Shown: positions 9,293 through 17,825, numbered from the stretch's first letter. The stretch: 64,000 bases of DNA from an uncultured Prevotellaceae bacterium (GCA_900322135.1 ONYP01000001.1:1-64000), one strand, 5' to 3'. Numbers and translations are program-made. The notes: a model not told the origin generated them from the letters alone.

Positions 9293-9916
9293 ATGCATGC
9301 TGTTTCGATAGAAAAACAAGTCATCAACGAAATGCCCGTGGTCAGTTTCCCCGGGCGCATCCACATCATCGACGCCATATCACAAGTTAAAAGCGCCGTG
9401 AAAGCCCTGCGCACCGTGCAGTGCGTCGGCTTTGATACCGAAACGCGCCCTACCTTCCACCGCGGCGAGCGCCACAATGTAGCCCTGCTCCAGCTGTCCA
9501 CCTACAACGACGCCTTCCTCTTCCGCGTCAACAAGACCGGTTTTCCTGCACCCCTCAAGGAATTTTTGGAGGATAGCACGATTACCAAAATCGGCCTTTC
9601 CACTACCGACGACTTCCACCAACTCACACGCGTGTGCGACTTTGCCCCGCAAGGATTCATCGAGCTGCAGCAGGTCGTCAAGCAGTACGACATCAACGAC
9701 ATGGGGCTCCAGAAGATCTATGCCATCCTTTTCCATCAGAAAATCAGCAAAGGCCAGCAACTCTCGAATTGGGAAGCGCCGCAACTCACCGATGCGCAGC
9801 AACGCTACGCCGCCATCGACGCCTGGGCATGCCTGCGCATCTACGACTACCTCAACGAGGGCAATTTCATCCCCCAGGAATCACCATTCTGGCACGAAAT
9901 CCCCGTAGAAGTATAA
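9293..9916 (+). CDS. 3'-5' exonuclease, DEDDy (RNase D-like) domain
   Basis: An RNase D/WRN-type exonuclease domain fills the ~207-residue protein. Motif I is GFDTETRP (Asp and Glu ligands), motif II is KIGLSTTDDFHQL (Asp) and motif III is YAAIDAWACLRIY (Tyr and Asp). It lacks the HRDC domains of full RNase D, as is usual for Bacteroidota single-domain versions. Substrate (structured RNA or DNA ends) is unknown. A GTG at 9272 extends the frame but sits on the predicted transcript start; ATG 9293 or ATG 9332 is more likely. Confidence 0.9.
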   Translation: MHAVSIEKQVINEMPVVSFPGRIHIIDAISQVKSAVKALRTVQCVGFDTETRPTFHRGERHNVALLQLSTYNDAFLFRVNKTGFPAPLKEFLEDSTITKIGLSTTDDFHQLTRVCDFAPQGFIELQQVVKQYDINDMGLQKIYAILFHQKISKGQQLSNWEAPQLTDAQQRYAAIDAWACLRIYDYLNEGNFIPQESPFWHEIPVEV

Positions 9917-9948
9917 CTTTTTTCAAAAAAATTGGCCATAATCCATTG

Positions 9949-9975
9949 TTTGGCACAAAATTTGTAGTACTTTTG
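9949..9975 (+). promoter_or_regulatory. ssrA promoter
   Basis: A -33 TTTGGCA (9949-9955) and a -7 TACTTTTG (9968-9975) predict transcription from about 9981. That is 23 nt before the mature tmRNA 5' end. Confidence 0.6.
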
Positions 9976-10003
9976 CAGGCCGTTTACACGGATACATACT
10001 ATT

Positions 10004-10400
10004 GGGGCTGACTGGCTTTGACAGCGTGTAGAAGTGGTAAGCAAGCATGCAGAGCGATAATGGCAATGCTCTTTAATCTCAGTCATTGACACAACTAAAT
10101 GGCGAAAACAACTACGCTCTCGCTGCCTAACCGAAGTATAGTAAGTTCGGCTTTATCATCGCTCAAGGAGCGGTGACGAGACATCACCCAACTGCCCTCG
10201 CGCCGAGGCGGGTTGAACCGGTGGTGCAGGAATATCGGCGATAGGATGAGGCATGCCTCGAGCCAAATCCGAAATTTAGAGGATAACCCGCTGGTTGGCC
10301 GTCTCGGGCCTGCTATCGGTCGAAAATCAAGCCGAGACTAAGCATGTAGAAACCTTATTAGTTCCGCGTTTGGACGAGGGTTCAAACCCCTCCAGCTCCA
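10004..10400 (+). ncRNA. ssrA: Transfer-messenger RNA (tmRNA)
   Basis: The 5' end GGGGCTGACTGGCTTTGAC and the 3' end GGTTCAAACCCCTCCAGCTCCA form the tRNA-like half, with a 7-bp acceptor stem (GGGGCTG with CAGCTCC) and a T-arm. The tag reading frame at 10101-10130 encodes GENNYALAA followed by TAA, a Bacteroidales-type tag with the YALAA degradation signal. tmRNA with SmpB rescues stalled ribosomes. CCA is not fully encoded. The 3' end is a frequent target of site-specific integrases, and accessory DNA begins immediately downstream. Confidence 0.95.
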
Positions 10401-10407
10401 CAGGATA

Positions 10408-10440
10408 CGAGTAACTATCTGATATAAAGATAGTTACTCG
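10408..10440 (+). terminator. ssrA terminator
   Basis: A perfect 13-bp stem (CGAGTAACTATCT / AGATAGTTACTCG) with a 7-nt loop, followed by a T-rich stretch, lies 8 nt beyond the tmRNA end. Confidence 0.75.
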
Positions 10441-10636
10441 TTGGTTTTCTTAGAGCATCTAGTTCAAATAGATCCACTTACAAGTCAGTGATTTTCATTG
10501 ATTTGTGTGTTTTATCGCAACCTTATTCCCCCATTGTATTTCCCCCTTCTCTTTCAAGAGCATAATTCAAAACTGTCCTCTCAATTCATTACTACTGTTA
10601 AATCTGCTGGCGTGGACTTGGATTTGATACCCATGG

Positions 10637-10867
10637 TTGATGTGGAAAGGCCCACAATATAACAGGCGGCAGACCAACCAGGAAAAAGCAGCAAACAACT
10701 CTCACAACAAGAGAACTGTTGCCATGCTGAGGATTCTGGTGCGAGAGGCCAACAACCTGAGCGAGATGGCAAGGACACTAAACAACGAGGGTTTTACGAC
10801 TTCGAGGGATGGAAAATCCACTGCCAAAAAGGTCTCAATCCTCATCAACCGATATCAACTTAAATGA
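10637..10867 (+). pseudogene. Recombinase-like C-terminal fragment
   Basis: A 76-residue frame. Its C-terminal half (LSEMARTLNNEGFTTSRDGKSTAKKVSILINRYQ) resembles the helical 'recombinase' segment of large serine recombinases (IAxxLNxxGxxTxxGxxWxxxxVxxIL). No resolvase catalytic domain is present and the preceding 150 nt carry only broken frames. It may be what is left of an integration enzyme next to ssrA, or a small independent DNA-binding protein. The family call is by pattern only. Confidence 0.35.
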
Positions 10868-10889
10868 AAAAAGACGGCTATTATGATAT

Positions 10890-10925
10890 GAACCCCAAAA
10901 GTTTTGTGTCCAACTTTTGGGGTTC
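10890..10925. repeat. 14-bp perfect palindrome, possible IS-end or terminator remnant
   Basis: GAACCCCAAAAGTT and AACTTTTGGGGTTC flank an 8-nt loop (TTGTGTCC). The sequence resembles paired terminal sequences of IS3-type elements in Bacteroidota, but no transposase is adjacent. It could equally serve as a terminator for the upstream frame. Confidence 0.4.
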
Positions 10926-10964
10926 ACTTCCACCACGGGCGTTTCCCTCCTTTACTAATGAAAA

Positions 10965-10990
10965 AAGAACCGCAAAAGTGCGGTTTCTTC
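10965..10990 (+). terminator. Hairpin terminator candidate
   Basis: An AAGAA-CCGCA / TGCGG-TTTCTT hairpin with an AAAG loop, flanked by A- and T-rich sequence, lies before the tandem WYL promoters. Confidence 0.45.
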
Positions 10991-11007
10991 GTTAAGAATT
11001 AAAAAAA

Positions 11008-11043
11008 CCTGTCCCGATTTGGCATAGGCGTGTTATAACTTTG
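11008..11043 (+). promoter_or_regulatory. Operator-promoter copy 1 (upstream WYL promoter)
   Basis: The half-site TGGCATAGG (11020-11028) is followed by exactly 7 nt and the -7 box TAACTTTG (11036-11043). The left half is imperfect (CCTGTCCCG) and 3 nt away instead of 5. The architecture matches five other promoters in the island. Confidence 0.6.
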
Positions 11044-11094
11044 TGGTCATTAGCTAAACTGAGATTATTTGATTGAATTAGAATAAAAACAGAA

Positions 11095-11132
11095 CATCGG
11101 ACATAAAATGGCAGAGGTTTGTTGTAACTTTG
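11095..11132 (+). promoter_or_regulatory. Operator-promoter copy 2 (WYL gene)
   Basis: A weak left half (CATCGGACA), N5, the right half TGGCAGAGG (11109-11117), 7 nt, then TAACTTTG (11125-11132). It lies about 30 nt before the WYL gene start codon and overlaps the -33 region, suggesting repression and autoregulation. Confidence 0.65.
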
Positions 11133-11161
11133 CGTTGTGATAATAAAAAAATGCGTGAATT

Positions 11162-12097
11162 ATGGCTAATAATAACAGAGGACCGAGCCTCATGAGGAAG
11201 TATGTCTGGTTGATTAATACGGTCTACCGGGCCAAGAGGATTTCGTTTAAGGAGATCAATGAGCGGTGGTGCCGTGACATTGGTATGAGCCGAGGTGAAG
11301 ATCTGTCCATCCGCACATTCAAGCGGTGGGTGAATAACATCGGGGACCTGTTCGGGGTCTTTATCGAGAACGAGCGTTGTGCGGGCTATCGCTACTACAT
11401 TGAGAACATGGAGGACATCAACGAGGGCGGACTGCAATCGTGGCTGTTCAACACATTCACGGTGAGTAACGCCCTGACGGGTTGTATGGGCATCAAGGAC
11501 AGAATCCAGCTGGAGTATGTGCCCTCGGGAGAACTGTACCTGCAGCCCATCATCGACGCGATGAAGGAGAACCGGGTGCTCAACATCACCTACAAAAGCT
11601 ATTGGAAAGACAAAGAGAAGAATTATGATGTGCAGCCTCTGTGCCTGAAACTTTTCCGCCAGCGATGGTATGTGATTGTTCGCAAAAATGACGATGAAGA
11701 GGATGCCAAGATATGGATATGTGGCTTGGATCGCATCCTGTCGTTGCAGAAGAAAGAGGAGACCTTCACCATGCCTAAGGATTGGGATGTACAGACCTAT
11801 TTCGATGGTTTTATCGGAGTCATCCGAGACGAAGATTATGACAAGGAGATTGTGAAGCTGAAAGTGAATGCCAAGCAAGCCAATTACCTCCGCGATCTCA
11901 AGATACACCGTTCGCAGCAGGAGGATGAACGCAACGACAAGTACAGCATATTCAAATACTATCTGCGCCCCACATTTGATTTCCAGCAGGAACTGCTATG
12001 GAACGCTGACAATGTGGAGGTGCTTAGGCCCCAATGGCTCCGTGATGAGATGGCCAATCATATCCAGAACATGTTGAAACTATATAAGGAGGATTAA
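11162..12097 (+). CDS. WYL-domain transcriptional regulator
   Basis: A 311-residue protein with an N-terminal helical DNA-binding-like region ('IRTFKRWVNNIGDLFGVFIENER', winged-helix type). A WYL domain follows at about residues 135-230 (VLNITYKSYWKDKEKNYDVQPLCLKLFRQRWYVIVRK) with a WCX-like C-terminal extension. WYL regulators sense nucleic-acid or nucleotide ligands, and several (BrxR, CapW) repress defence operons through inverted-repeat operators. Here tandem promoters carrying the TGGCANAGG operator precede the gene. The 3-nt gap to the following exonuclease gene indicates an operon. Regulator of the local regulon is inferred. Confidence 0.88.
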   Translation: MANNNRGPSLMRKYVWLINTVYRAKRISFKEINERWCRDIGMSRGEDLSIRTFKRWVNNIGDLFGVFIENERCAGYRYYIENMEDINEGGLQSWLFNTFTVSNALTGCMGIKDRIQLEYVPSGELYLQPIIDAMKENRVLNITYKSYWKDKEKNYDVQPLCLKLFRQRWYVIVRKNDDEEDAKIWICGLDRILSLQKKEETFTMPKDWDVQTYFDGFIGVIRDEDYDKEIVKLKVNAKQANYLRDLKIHRSQQEDERNDKYSIFKYYLRPTFDFQQELLWNADNVEVLRPQWLRDEMANHIQNMLKLYKED

Positions 12098-12100
12098 TCA

Positions 12101-12601
12101 ATGCAGGATTTTGCAGCCATAGATTTTGAGACCGCCAACTATGATCGTTCTTCGGTATGTTCGGTTGGTGTGGTCATTGTCCGGAACAGGGAGATTGTGG
12201 ACAAGTTCTACTCGCTCATCCAGCCCGAGCCTAACTATTATAACTACTGGTGCACTCAGGTTCATGGCCTGTGCCGTGCTGACACCGACAATGCCCCGGT
12301 ATTTCCCGATGTGTGGGTACAGATTGAGCCCCTGATTGAAGGCCTGCCACTGGTCGCCCACAACCGACCCTTTGACGAAGGCTGCCTTCGCGCCGTCTTC
12401 CGTACCTATCAGATGGATTATCCCGAGTACGAGTTCCTCGACACGCTTGCCGCATCCCGCCGCTTGCAACCCGACTTAGAAAACCATCAACTCCTGACCG
12501 TGGCCGCCGCCTGCGGCTTCCAGATGGAGAACCACCACAACGCCCTCGCCGACGCCGAGGCCTGCGCCTGGATAGCAAGAGAACTGTTTTCAGATGACTA
12601 A
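12101..12601 (+). CDS. 3'-5' exonuclease, DEDDh (DnaQ/epsilon-like)
   Basis: A 166-residue single-domain exonuclease. Motif I is AIDFETANY (Asp8, Glu10), motif II is PLVAHNRPFDEGCL (Asp) and motif III is HHNALADAEACA (His and Asp of the DEDDh type). It resembles the proofreading epsilon domain without any polymerase-binding tail. It starts 3 nt after the WYL regulator and should be co-expressed with it. This pairing suggests a nucleic-acid stress or defence role, although single DnaQ-like genes are also common housekeeping accessories. Confidence 0.9.
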   Translation: MQDFAAIDFETANYDRSSVCSVGVVIVRNREIVDKFYSLIQPEPNYYNYWCTQVHGLCRADTDNAPVFPDVWVQIEPLIEGLPLVAHNRPFDEGCLRAVFRTYQMDYPEYEFLDTLAASRRLQPDLENHQLLTVAAACGFQMENHHNALADAEACAWIARELFSDD

Positions 12602-12725
12602 GACAACAAAAAGGGTGTATTGAAACCCATTAAGGCTCTCCATCGCCCAAAAGACAGAATATTAAATAGTTGATTTTTCAGGTGATTTTTATCTAATTAT
12701 GTTTGATGGGTTGAAATATTTGGAA

Positions 12726-12733
12726 TATCTTTG
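12726..12733 (+). promoter_or_regulatory. -7 box of the UDG-like gene
   Basis: TATCTTTG lies about 84 nt before the ATG at 12817. No TGGCAGAGG operator is present here. The rest of the 215-nt gap holds no visible gene. Confidence 0.5.
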
Positions 12734-12816
12734 TAGTCATAAATATAATTGCTCATCACAGGTTAATGGGTTCTGCCCGAGATGTAGCATAAACCTGAGA
12801 GCCCTCATATATTTTC

Positions 12817-13836
12817 ATGTCAAAGATTAATTTTATGCCATGGGTTGGCAAGAATTACAAAAATGGTCTTTTCAATGGGAAAAAGATTCTTGTTCTTGGT
12901 GAAAGCCATTATTGTATGAACGAGAGAGGTGACGCTGGACGCTGCAACCAAGCGTGCTCTAAAGAAATGATGGATGAAAGATGTGTATCTCAGACTATAG
13001 ACGTTATTGATGAGATAAAGAATCAGGATTGGCGTTCACGCACATTCTCAAACTTTGAGAGAACAATATTTGGCAGAGTTCCAGACCAAAAAGAACGTGA
13101 GCAACTTTGGGATAGCGTTATTTTCTACAATTATTTGCAATATGCACAATCTGGTCCAACACGTCCATTGGAACAGACCAAAGAAGCACTTGAAGACTCT
13201 GAACTCGCATTCAAAGAAGTGCTTGAAACCTATATGCCCGACTACATCATTGCATGGGGTATGCGTCTTTATGACATAGCTCCTGATTGGGGCGGTGAAC
13301 CGTCAGTATTAGAAATAGTGGACAATGGCGAGGCCAATGTATGGACTTACACAATAAAAGATAAAAGGATACCGGCATTATTCATTTATCACCCTTGTTA
13401 TGGTGGATATAGTTGGTCGGCATGGTATCCTTTCATTAAGAAGTTCCTTGGTCTTGAAGGCTTGGATATTCCAACATGGTTGGCTCATAAGCCAATAATT
13501 GCAGTGGATTATGAGCAGCGTGACTCCCAAGCTAAAGCCGGTGATGCTATCTACTTATCTATTGGACGGTCCACATGGGATAACGATACAGTCTCAGCAA
13601 AAATCTGGCGAGTATCAGCAGATAGATGGTCACGACAAAGTGAGGACATTCCTCTCTGGCGTTTACTTGACTTAGCAATACTATTTACCGCAACCCTAAA
13701 AGAAAAACCGAGCGTATTAGGCGAATTATTAATCAATGAAGCTGACGAACAATTCTTAAAGGAGAAGATAAAAGAAAACGAGGATTTGTATCGTCCACGT
13801 TTAGAAGAACTAGCACGTCTCCTTTCAAGCGACTAA
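12817..13836 (+). CDS. Uracil-DNA-glycosylase-superfamily-like protein with unknown C-terminal domain
   Basis: A 339-residue protein. The first ~225 residues show a UDG-like order: 'KKILVLGESHYC', 'LWDSVIFYNYLQYAQSGPTRPLE', 'PDYIIAWGMRLYD' and 'ALFIYHPCYGGYSW'. The last could supply the late histidine motif. Residues 230-339 form a second domain ('DAIYLSIGRSTWDNDTVSAKIWRVSADRWSRQSEDIPLWRLLDLAI') that recalls DUF6530-type sequences. Catalysis on uracil or other lesions is not shown; the call rests on motif order. Its stop codon overlaps the start of the PLD stub (TAATG). Confidence 0.55.
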   Translation: MSKINFMPWVGKNYKNGLFNGKKILVLGESHYCMNERGDAGRCNQACSKEMMDERCVSQTIDVIDEIKNQDWRSRTFSNFERTIFGRVPDQKEREQLWDSVIFYNYLQYAQSGPTRPLEQTKEALEDSELAFKEVLETYMPDYIIAWGMRLYDIAPDWGGEPSVLEIVDNGEANVWTYTIKDKRIPALFIYHPCYGGYSWSAWYPFIKKFLGLEGLDIPTWLAHKPIIAVDYEQRDSQAKAGDAIYLSIGRSTWDNDTVSAKIWRVSADRWSRQSEDIPLWRLLDLAILFTATLKEKPSVLGELLINEADEQFLKEKIKENEDLYRPRLEELARLLSSD

Positions 13837-13976
13837 TGATTCAGTTCATTTCTGATACGGGTCATTATTCTTCAGTGCTGGAGGGGGCGATGGGGGTGAA
13901 GCGATCGTTGTGGATTGGAACGGCCGACATTAAGGATCTATATGTGGAGGCAATTGTAGACGCTTGTAGTGACTAA
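13836..13976 (+). pseudogene. 5' stub of a PLD-like gene
   Basis: A 46-codon frame whose first ~37 codons parallel the start of the full PLD-like gene at 14774 (shared VKRSLWIGTADIKDLYV; roughly three quarters of bases identical). It then runs into unrelated sequence and stops. The divergence shows that the duplication is old. The stub overlaps the upstream stop codon, so it still sits in a translated position. Confidence 0.75.
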
Positions 13977-13998
13977 TCGTTTTAAATCAATTATTTTT

Positions 13999-14761
13999 AT
14001 GACTTTACTAGAATTAGAAGAACAAATCAAGAGTTTGTATGATGTCTTTTTTGAAGACATGAAGATTGACAAACAGACTGGAATACTGGAACAAAAGTTT
14101 AGAGATAGAATTCTAAGATTTTTCCGGTTTACCGTATATTGGAGAGGATTATGTCAATGCTCCGGTAAAGGTATTATTCATCCCATTGGATACAGGCGCT
14201 GATGAACTTGGTAAAAAAAACACATATCGTGATTTTGATAGTAGAAGAGATGCTGTAGTCGGAGGAGATCGTCAACTTGACTTTGAATCTCATATGGCAG
14301 GACTGTATGCAACAGCTTTATTCATTCTCAAAAATGGGTTAGGTGAGCAATCCTCATGGGATGCTCTGTGGAAATGTAAAGATTTCAAAATTAAAAAGGC
14401 TATCAAATTAGTATCAGATTCTCTGCCTAAAGATTTACTAAAATATGTTGCATATCAAAACAGATATAAATTTGTAACAGTCGGACGAAGTTCAGATCCA
14501 AGCTATAAAGAACGTAGCGGTGGCAAAGATAGAGTTTGGGTAAATGGTAAAAGGTTATCAGAACTCTTAATGGCTGAGATTGAAGCCCTTTCTCCTGACA
14601 TTATCGTTTTCCAAGGAACGGATGGCCTGTGGAATTGCCATGTTGGTGAGCTGAAAAAGAAATATCAAGTAGCTATTGCTTATCATCCCTCTTGTTACCA
14701 AAAAGGTGCAGATAAGTTGCAATATATTGTAGATAAAATTGGCCCACAACTTAAGTTGTAG
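13999..14761 (+). pseudogene. UDG-like gene split by a frameshift
   Basis: Codons from ATG 13999 (MTLLELEEQIKSLYDVFFEDMKID) lead to a T5 run at 14119-14123. After it the coding frame continues as SGLPYIGEDYVNAPVKVLFIPLDTGADELG and on to the stop at 14761. Removing one T restores a single frame of about 253 codons. The product resembles UDG-like proteins (VLFIPLDTG, FESHMAGLYATALFILKNG, IIVFQG, AIAYHPSC). It could be a pseudogene, a phase-variable tract or an assembly error. It precedes the PLD gene by about 12 nt. Confidence 0.65.
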
Positions 14762-14773
14762 TCTTTGTTTTTA

Positions 14774-15286
14774 ATGATTCGGTTTATTTCTAATAGTGAC
14801 CATTATGGGGAAGTGCTTGGTCGGGTGCAGTCTGTGAAGCGCTCATTGTGGATTGGGACGGCCGACATTAAGGACCTGTATGTTGATGTTGGCAAGGAGA
14901 AAAAGCCTTTCCTGGCGCTAATTGCGTTGCTGATTAGGCGGGGTGTTGAGGTGAGGCTGATTCATGCTAAGGAGCCGGGGCCGAACTTCAGGGAGGACTT
15001 TGACAGGTATCCCGTGCTGTATGACCGGTTGGAGCGGGTGCTGTGTCCCCGGGTGCACTTCAAGATGTTGGTGTTTGACTGTGAGGAGGTGTATATCGGT
15101 AGCGCTAACCTCACGGGTGCAGGCATCGGCATGAAGAGCAGCGATAAGCGTAACTTCGAAGCTGGCATCCTGACCGATGATCCTCAAATCGTCGAGCAGG
15201 CCATGAAGCAGTTTGACGACGTTTGGATCGGCAAGCACTGCAAAACCTGCAAGCGCAAAGACTACTGCCCAGACCCCATAACATGA
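14774..15286 (+). CDS. Phospholipase D-like (HKD) nuclease-type protein
   Basis: About 170 residues with one HxKxxxxD motif (HFKMLVFD at about residues 95-102) followed by the family's 'EEVYIGSANLTGAG' strand. Single-HKD proteins usually work as dimers and include nucleases such as Nuc and BfiI. The C-terminus carries a Cys cluster (CKTCKRKDYC) that could bind zinc. The frame opens at 14765, but the internal ATG at 14774 aligns with the stub at 13836 and is preferred. Substrate unknown; DNA is plausible given the neighbouring UDG-like genes. Confidence 0.85.
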   Translation: MIRFISNSDHYGEVLGRVQSVKRSLWIGTADIKDLYVDVGKEKKPFLALIALLIRRGVEVRLIHAKEPGPNFREDFDRYPVLYDRLERVLCPRVHFKMLVFDCEEVYIGSANLTGAGIGMKSSDKRNFEAGILTDDPQIVEQAMKQFDDVWIGKHCKTCKRKDYCPDPIT

Positions 15287-15334
15287 AAATTTCTAGGACC
15301 TCTGCCCCTAAAAAGGCGGAGGTCTGTTATTTCG

Positions 15335-16213
15335 CTACTTCTCTTGCTGTGACGGCTCTTGCCTTGATCTATGCAGGAGCATATAATCGTTCGGTTCTTC
15401 AATGATATCAAATGAAGACATGAACTCAGCCGGAAGCCTGATGATGCCAAGTCCCTGCCATTGTTTTAAGTCTGTTGACAGTGTCAAGTCTCTAACTTCG
15501 GTATGTATAAACACCTTCGTGAGTTTATTACTTCCCTCTATCCCCAAACATCTTAGATATGGACAGCCGCTGAGGTCAAGGTGTTGGAGATCGTCATCAT
15601 AACGGCAGTTCAATACTTGCAAATCGCTGTTTTGATGGAATACTATTGATGTGAGATTATCACAACATTCGAAAGTCAAGGTAGTCAACTTGGGGTATTT
15701 TGAACCATCTATTGTAGTGATGCCATCATATCGATATATGCACAAGTATTCCAATTGTCGGGAGTCGCAGGTCAACTCTTTCAGTAACGGGCATTCAACA
15801 GCTATCGCATTAAGAAAAAGAAGGCCGTCAGCATAAATATGTTCGGTAAAAGTACTTATATGAATCCGTTCAAGCATTTTGTTTTGCCTTAGATCAATCG
15901 TTGACGCGAAAGTGAAGGATGGTTTCTCGTCATCTGTGATATATCCATCCAGATAATCGTCATATTCACCCATACTTTCAGACAATATTAGCTCTTCCAA
16001 ATTTTGGAAAAGCTCAATTCCCTTGATACTTTCGATCCGACAATCGTCATAATCTAACGTATCTATACTTATATTTTTAACTTTGAGTAAATCCTCGTCA
16101 GAATTGAGCTCAGGGAAGTCTGGAGTAAATTCATCTCCTTCAAGTAGCCAGCGACGAAATCCCATTGAGGGAAAACGTTCCTCGATAATAACGTTATTAG
16201 TGTATTTTGCCAT
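15335..16213 (-). CDS. Leucine-rich-repeat-like protein
   Basis: A 292-residue protein without a signal peptide. Residues ~60-270 contain irregular LRR-type units: IESIKGIELFQNLEELILS, PLLKELTCDSRQLEYLCIY, PKLTTLTFECCDNLTSIVF, SDLQVLNCRYDDDLQHLDLSGCPYLRCLGI, and TKVFIHTEVRDLTLS. These proteins usually mediate protein binding. Its promoter carries the island operator in minus orientation and is divergent from the PHP gene, so the two may be co-regulated. Partner unknown. Confidence 0.75.
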   Translation of the reverse strand: MAKYTNNVIIEERFPSMGFRRWLLEGDEFTPDFPELNSDEDLLKVKNISIDTLDYDDCRIESIKGIELFQNLEELILSESMGEYDDYLDGYITDDEKPSFTFASTIDLRQNKMLERIHISTFTEHIYADGLLFLNAIAVECPLLKELTCDSRQLEYLCIYRYDGITTIDGSKYPKLTTLTFECCDNLTSIVFHQNSDLQVLNCRYDDDLQHLDLSGCPYLRCLGIEGSNKLTKVFIHTEVRDLTLSTDLKQWQGLGIIRLPAEFMSSFDIIEEPNDYMLLHRSRQEPSQQEK

Positions 16214-16246
16214 ACTCTAGAATAAAATAAATATGTGATTGCTCGA

Positions 16247-16284
16247 CAAAGATATTATTAGCCTGTGTCGTTTTGTGGCAGAGG
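16247..16284 (-). promoter_or_regulatory. Operator-promoter copy (LRR gene)
   Basis: On the minus strand, CCTCTGCCA (16284-16276), N5, CGACACAGG (16270-16262), 7 nt, then the -7 box TATCTTTG (16254-16247). Spacing is identical to the plus-strand copies; the left half is the conserved one here. Confidence 0.65.
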
Positions 16285-16327
16285 TACAGCATTATTTCTC
16301 ATTTAAAAAAAATCCAAAATTTTTATG

Positions 16328-16365
16328 TTCCTGCCACAGATTGGCAGAGGGCGTCTTTTTCTTTG
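16328..16365 (+). promoter_or_regulatory. Operator-promoter copy (PHP gene)
   Basis: TTCCTGCCA, N5, TGGCAGAGG (16342-16350), 7 nt, then TTTCTTTG (16358-16365). CTGCCA and TGGCAG form a perfect 6-bp dyad. It precedes the PHP gene start by 31 nt. Confidence 0.7.
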
Positions 16366-16395
16366 CACCAAAACAACAATTAATAGATTAGACCA

Positions 16396-17286
16396 ATGGA
16401 AGATTTTGTACATCTCAATGTTCATTCAAATTATTCGACAAACTGGGGCTTGTCCAATATTCAAGACCTCGTGGATAAAGCCATTGACTGTGGCATGCGA
16501 GGAATGGCTATTACAGATTTTAACATATCTGGCATTAAAGAGTTTGATGACTATGTTCGAGGCATTAATAAGCTACGTAAGAATGATCGATTGGAGCCAT
16601 TCAAACCCATCTTTGGCTGTGATCTCACCGTAGTCGCGGTCGTGAAGAAGGAGCAGAAGGCTGATTATATAGATCTGTTTGCTCGTGATATTATTGTTTT
16701 GGCGAAGAACTTTCAAGGCTATAGAAACTTAGTTAATTTGGTAAAATACGACGATGGCAATGACGGGCCAATTGAACTAGATGTACTGGAGAAATATCAT
16801 GAGGGATTAATAGCTTGCTATGAAGATATACGAGAATTGGTTCATGAGAACGATGAAGCTGGCATTAGAAAAACCATTGAGTGGTACCATAACTTATTTG
16901 GTGACGATTTTTACTTGGAGTTGCAGCGACATGAGGTAAAAAATCCATCTATACGTGCAGATCGAAGAATTTATGATAATCAAGTGCGCGACAACGCCGT
17001 TCTTATTCGAATGGCAAAGGAATATGGTATCAAGCTGGTTGCCACCAATAATGTGCTTTTCACCAATGAGGAAGACGCCGAAGTTCACGATAGAAAAATA
17101 GTCTGTGAATTTATAAGATGTAATTATGATGACGATGACAGACCATTTTTGACTAAGCAAAACTGGTTGAAAAGCCGAGAGGAAATGAATGAAGTGTTCC
17201 AGGATATCCCAGAAGCTCTATCAAACACGGTGGAGATACTTGATAAGGTTGAGTTTTATAGTATCGACAATGATGAGTTTGTATAA
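16396..17286 (+). CDS. Stand-alone DnaE-type PHP domain, degenerate active site
   Basis: The 296-residue protein matches only the N-terminal PHP domain of DNA polymerase III alpha: FVHLNVHSNYSTNWGLSNIQDLVDKAIDCGMRGMAITDFN, FKPIFGCDLTV, LVNLVKYDDG, YLELQRHE, KLVATNNVLF and 'RPFLTKQNWLKSREEMNEVFQDIPEALSNTVEI'. No polymerase palm or fingers follow. Metal-ligand positions are altered: HLNVHS replaces HLHVHS and TDFN replaces TDHG, so it is probably catalytically dead. It might mimic or bind the replisome. It shares the TGGCAGAGG operator with the WYL gene and is followed by a frameshifted HAD gene 20 nt away. Confidence 0.85.
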   Translation: MEDFVHLNVHSNYSTNWGLSNIQDLVDKAIDCGMRGMAITDFNISGIKEFDDYVRGINKLRKNDRLEPFKPIFGCDLTVVAVVKKEQKADYIDLFARDIIVLAKNFQGYRNLVNLVKYDDGNDGPIELDVLEKYHEGLIACYEDIRELVHENDEAGIRKTIEWYHNLFGDDFYLELQRHEVKNPSIRADRRIYDNQVRDNAVLIRMAKEYGIKLVATNNVLFTNEEDAEVHDRKIVCEFIRCNYDDDDRPFLTKQNWLKSREEMNEVFQDIPEALSNTVEILDKVEFYSIDNDEFV

Positions 17287-17305
17287 CGTGCTTGACGATA
17301 GTCCC

Positions 17306-17813
17306 ATGGACAAGTATCTGTTTCTTGACTTTGATGGTGTGCTGAATACTGAGTTTTATCAGGATTTGCTGATGTCTCAGGGGAGCCCATATCGAGACAA
17401 ACATGGGCTTTTCTTTGATCCGGTGGCTGTAGAACAGTTAAAGCGGGTCATTGATTCAACTCATGCTGACATCATAATCATCTTGGAAGTGCCTTTGGCT
17501 GGAGGCGATGCAGGACATGTGGGCGGATCGGCATTTGCCGGGTCGCGTAATTGACATCACTCCGTCGATTGTCAGTGCCAGCTGGTCATCAAATATTGAC
17601 ATCAACATTTTTGGCCTTGATGCAAGGCAGAGCAAAGGAATTGAGATAGACTTCTGGCTCTTCGAGAACACCATAGCAGATGTTCGTTACGTCATCATTG
17701 ACGATGAATATGTGATACCGAATTCACAGTTACCTCGTTTCATCCTGACCAACTCATTTGATGGATTAACCGAATTAGTGGCCGACCGAGCCATAGCATT
17801 ACTCAACGGCTGA
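17306..17813 (+). pseudogene. HAD-superfamily gene disrupted by a frameshift
   Basis: The start MDKYLFLDFDGVLNTEF has the HAD motif I (DxDGV). The frame is read to about 17484, where the HAD motif II region should read SSSWK. The sequence there jumps frame and continues as WKCLWLEAMQDMWADRHLPGRVIDITP to the stop at 17813. The intact relative at 50449 has SSSWKYWGLSAMQNMWANRGLPGKIIDITP at the same place, which locates the lesion near 17482-17490. Total length 508 nt is not a multiple of three. Family role: small phosphatase of the type seen near RNA-repair proteins. Confidence 0.75.
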
Positions 17814-17825
17814 GAAATATTCGCT

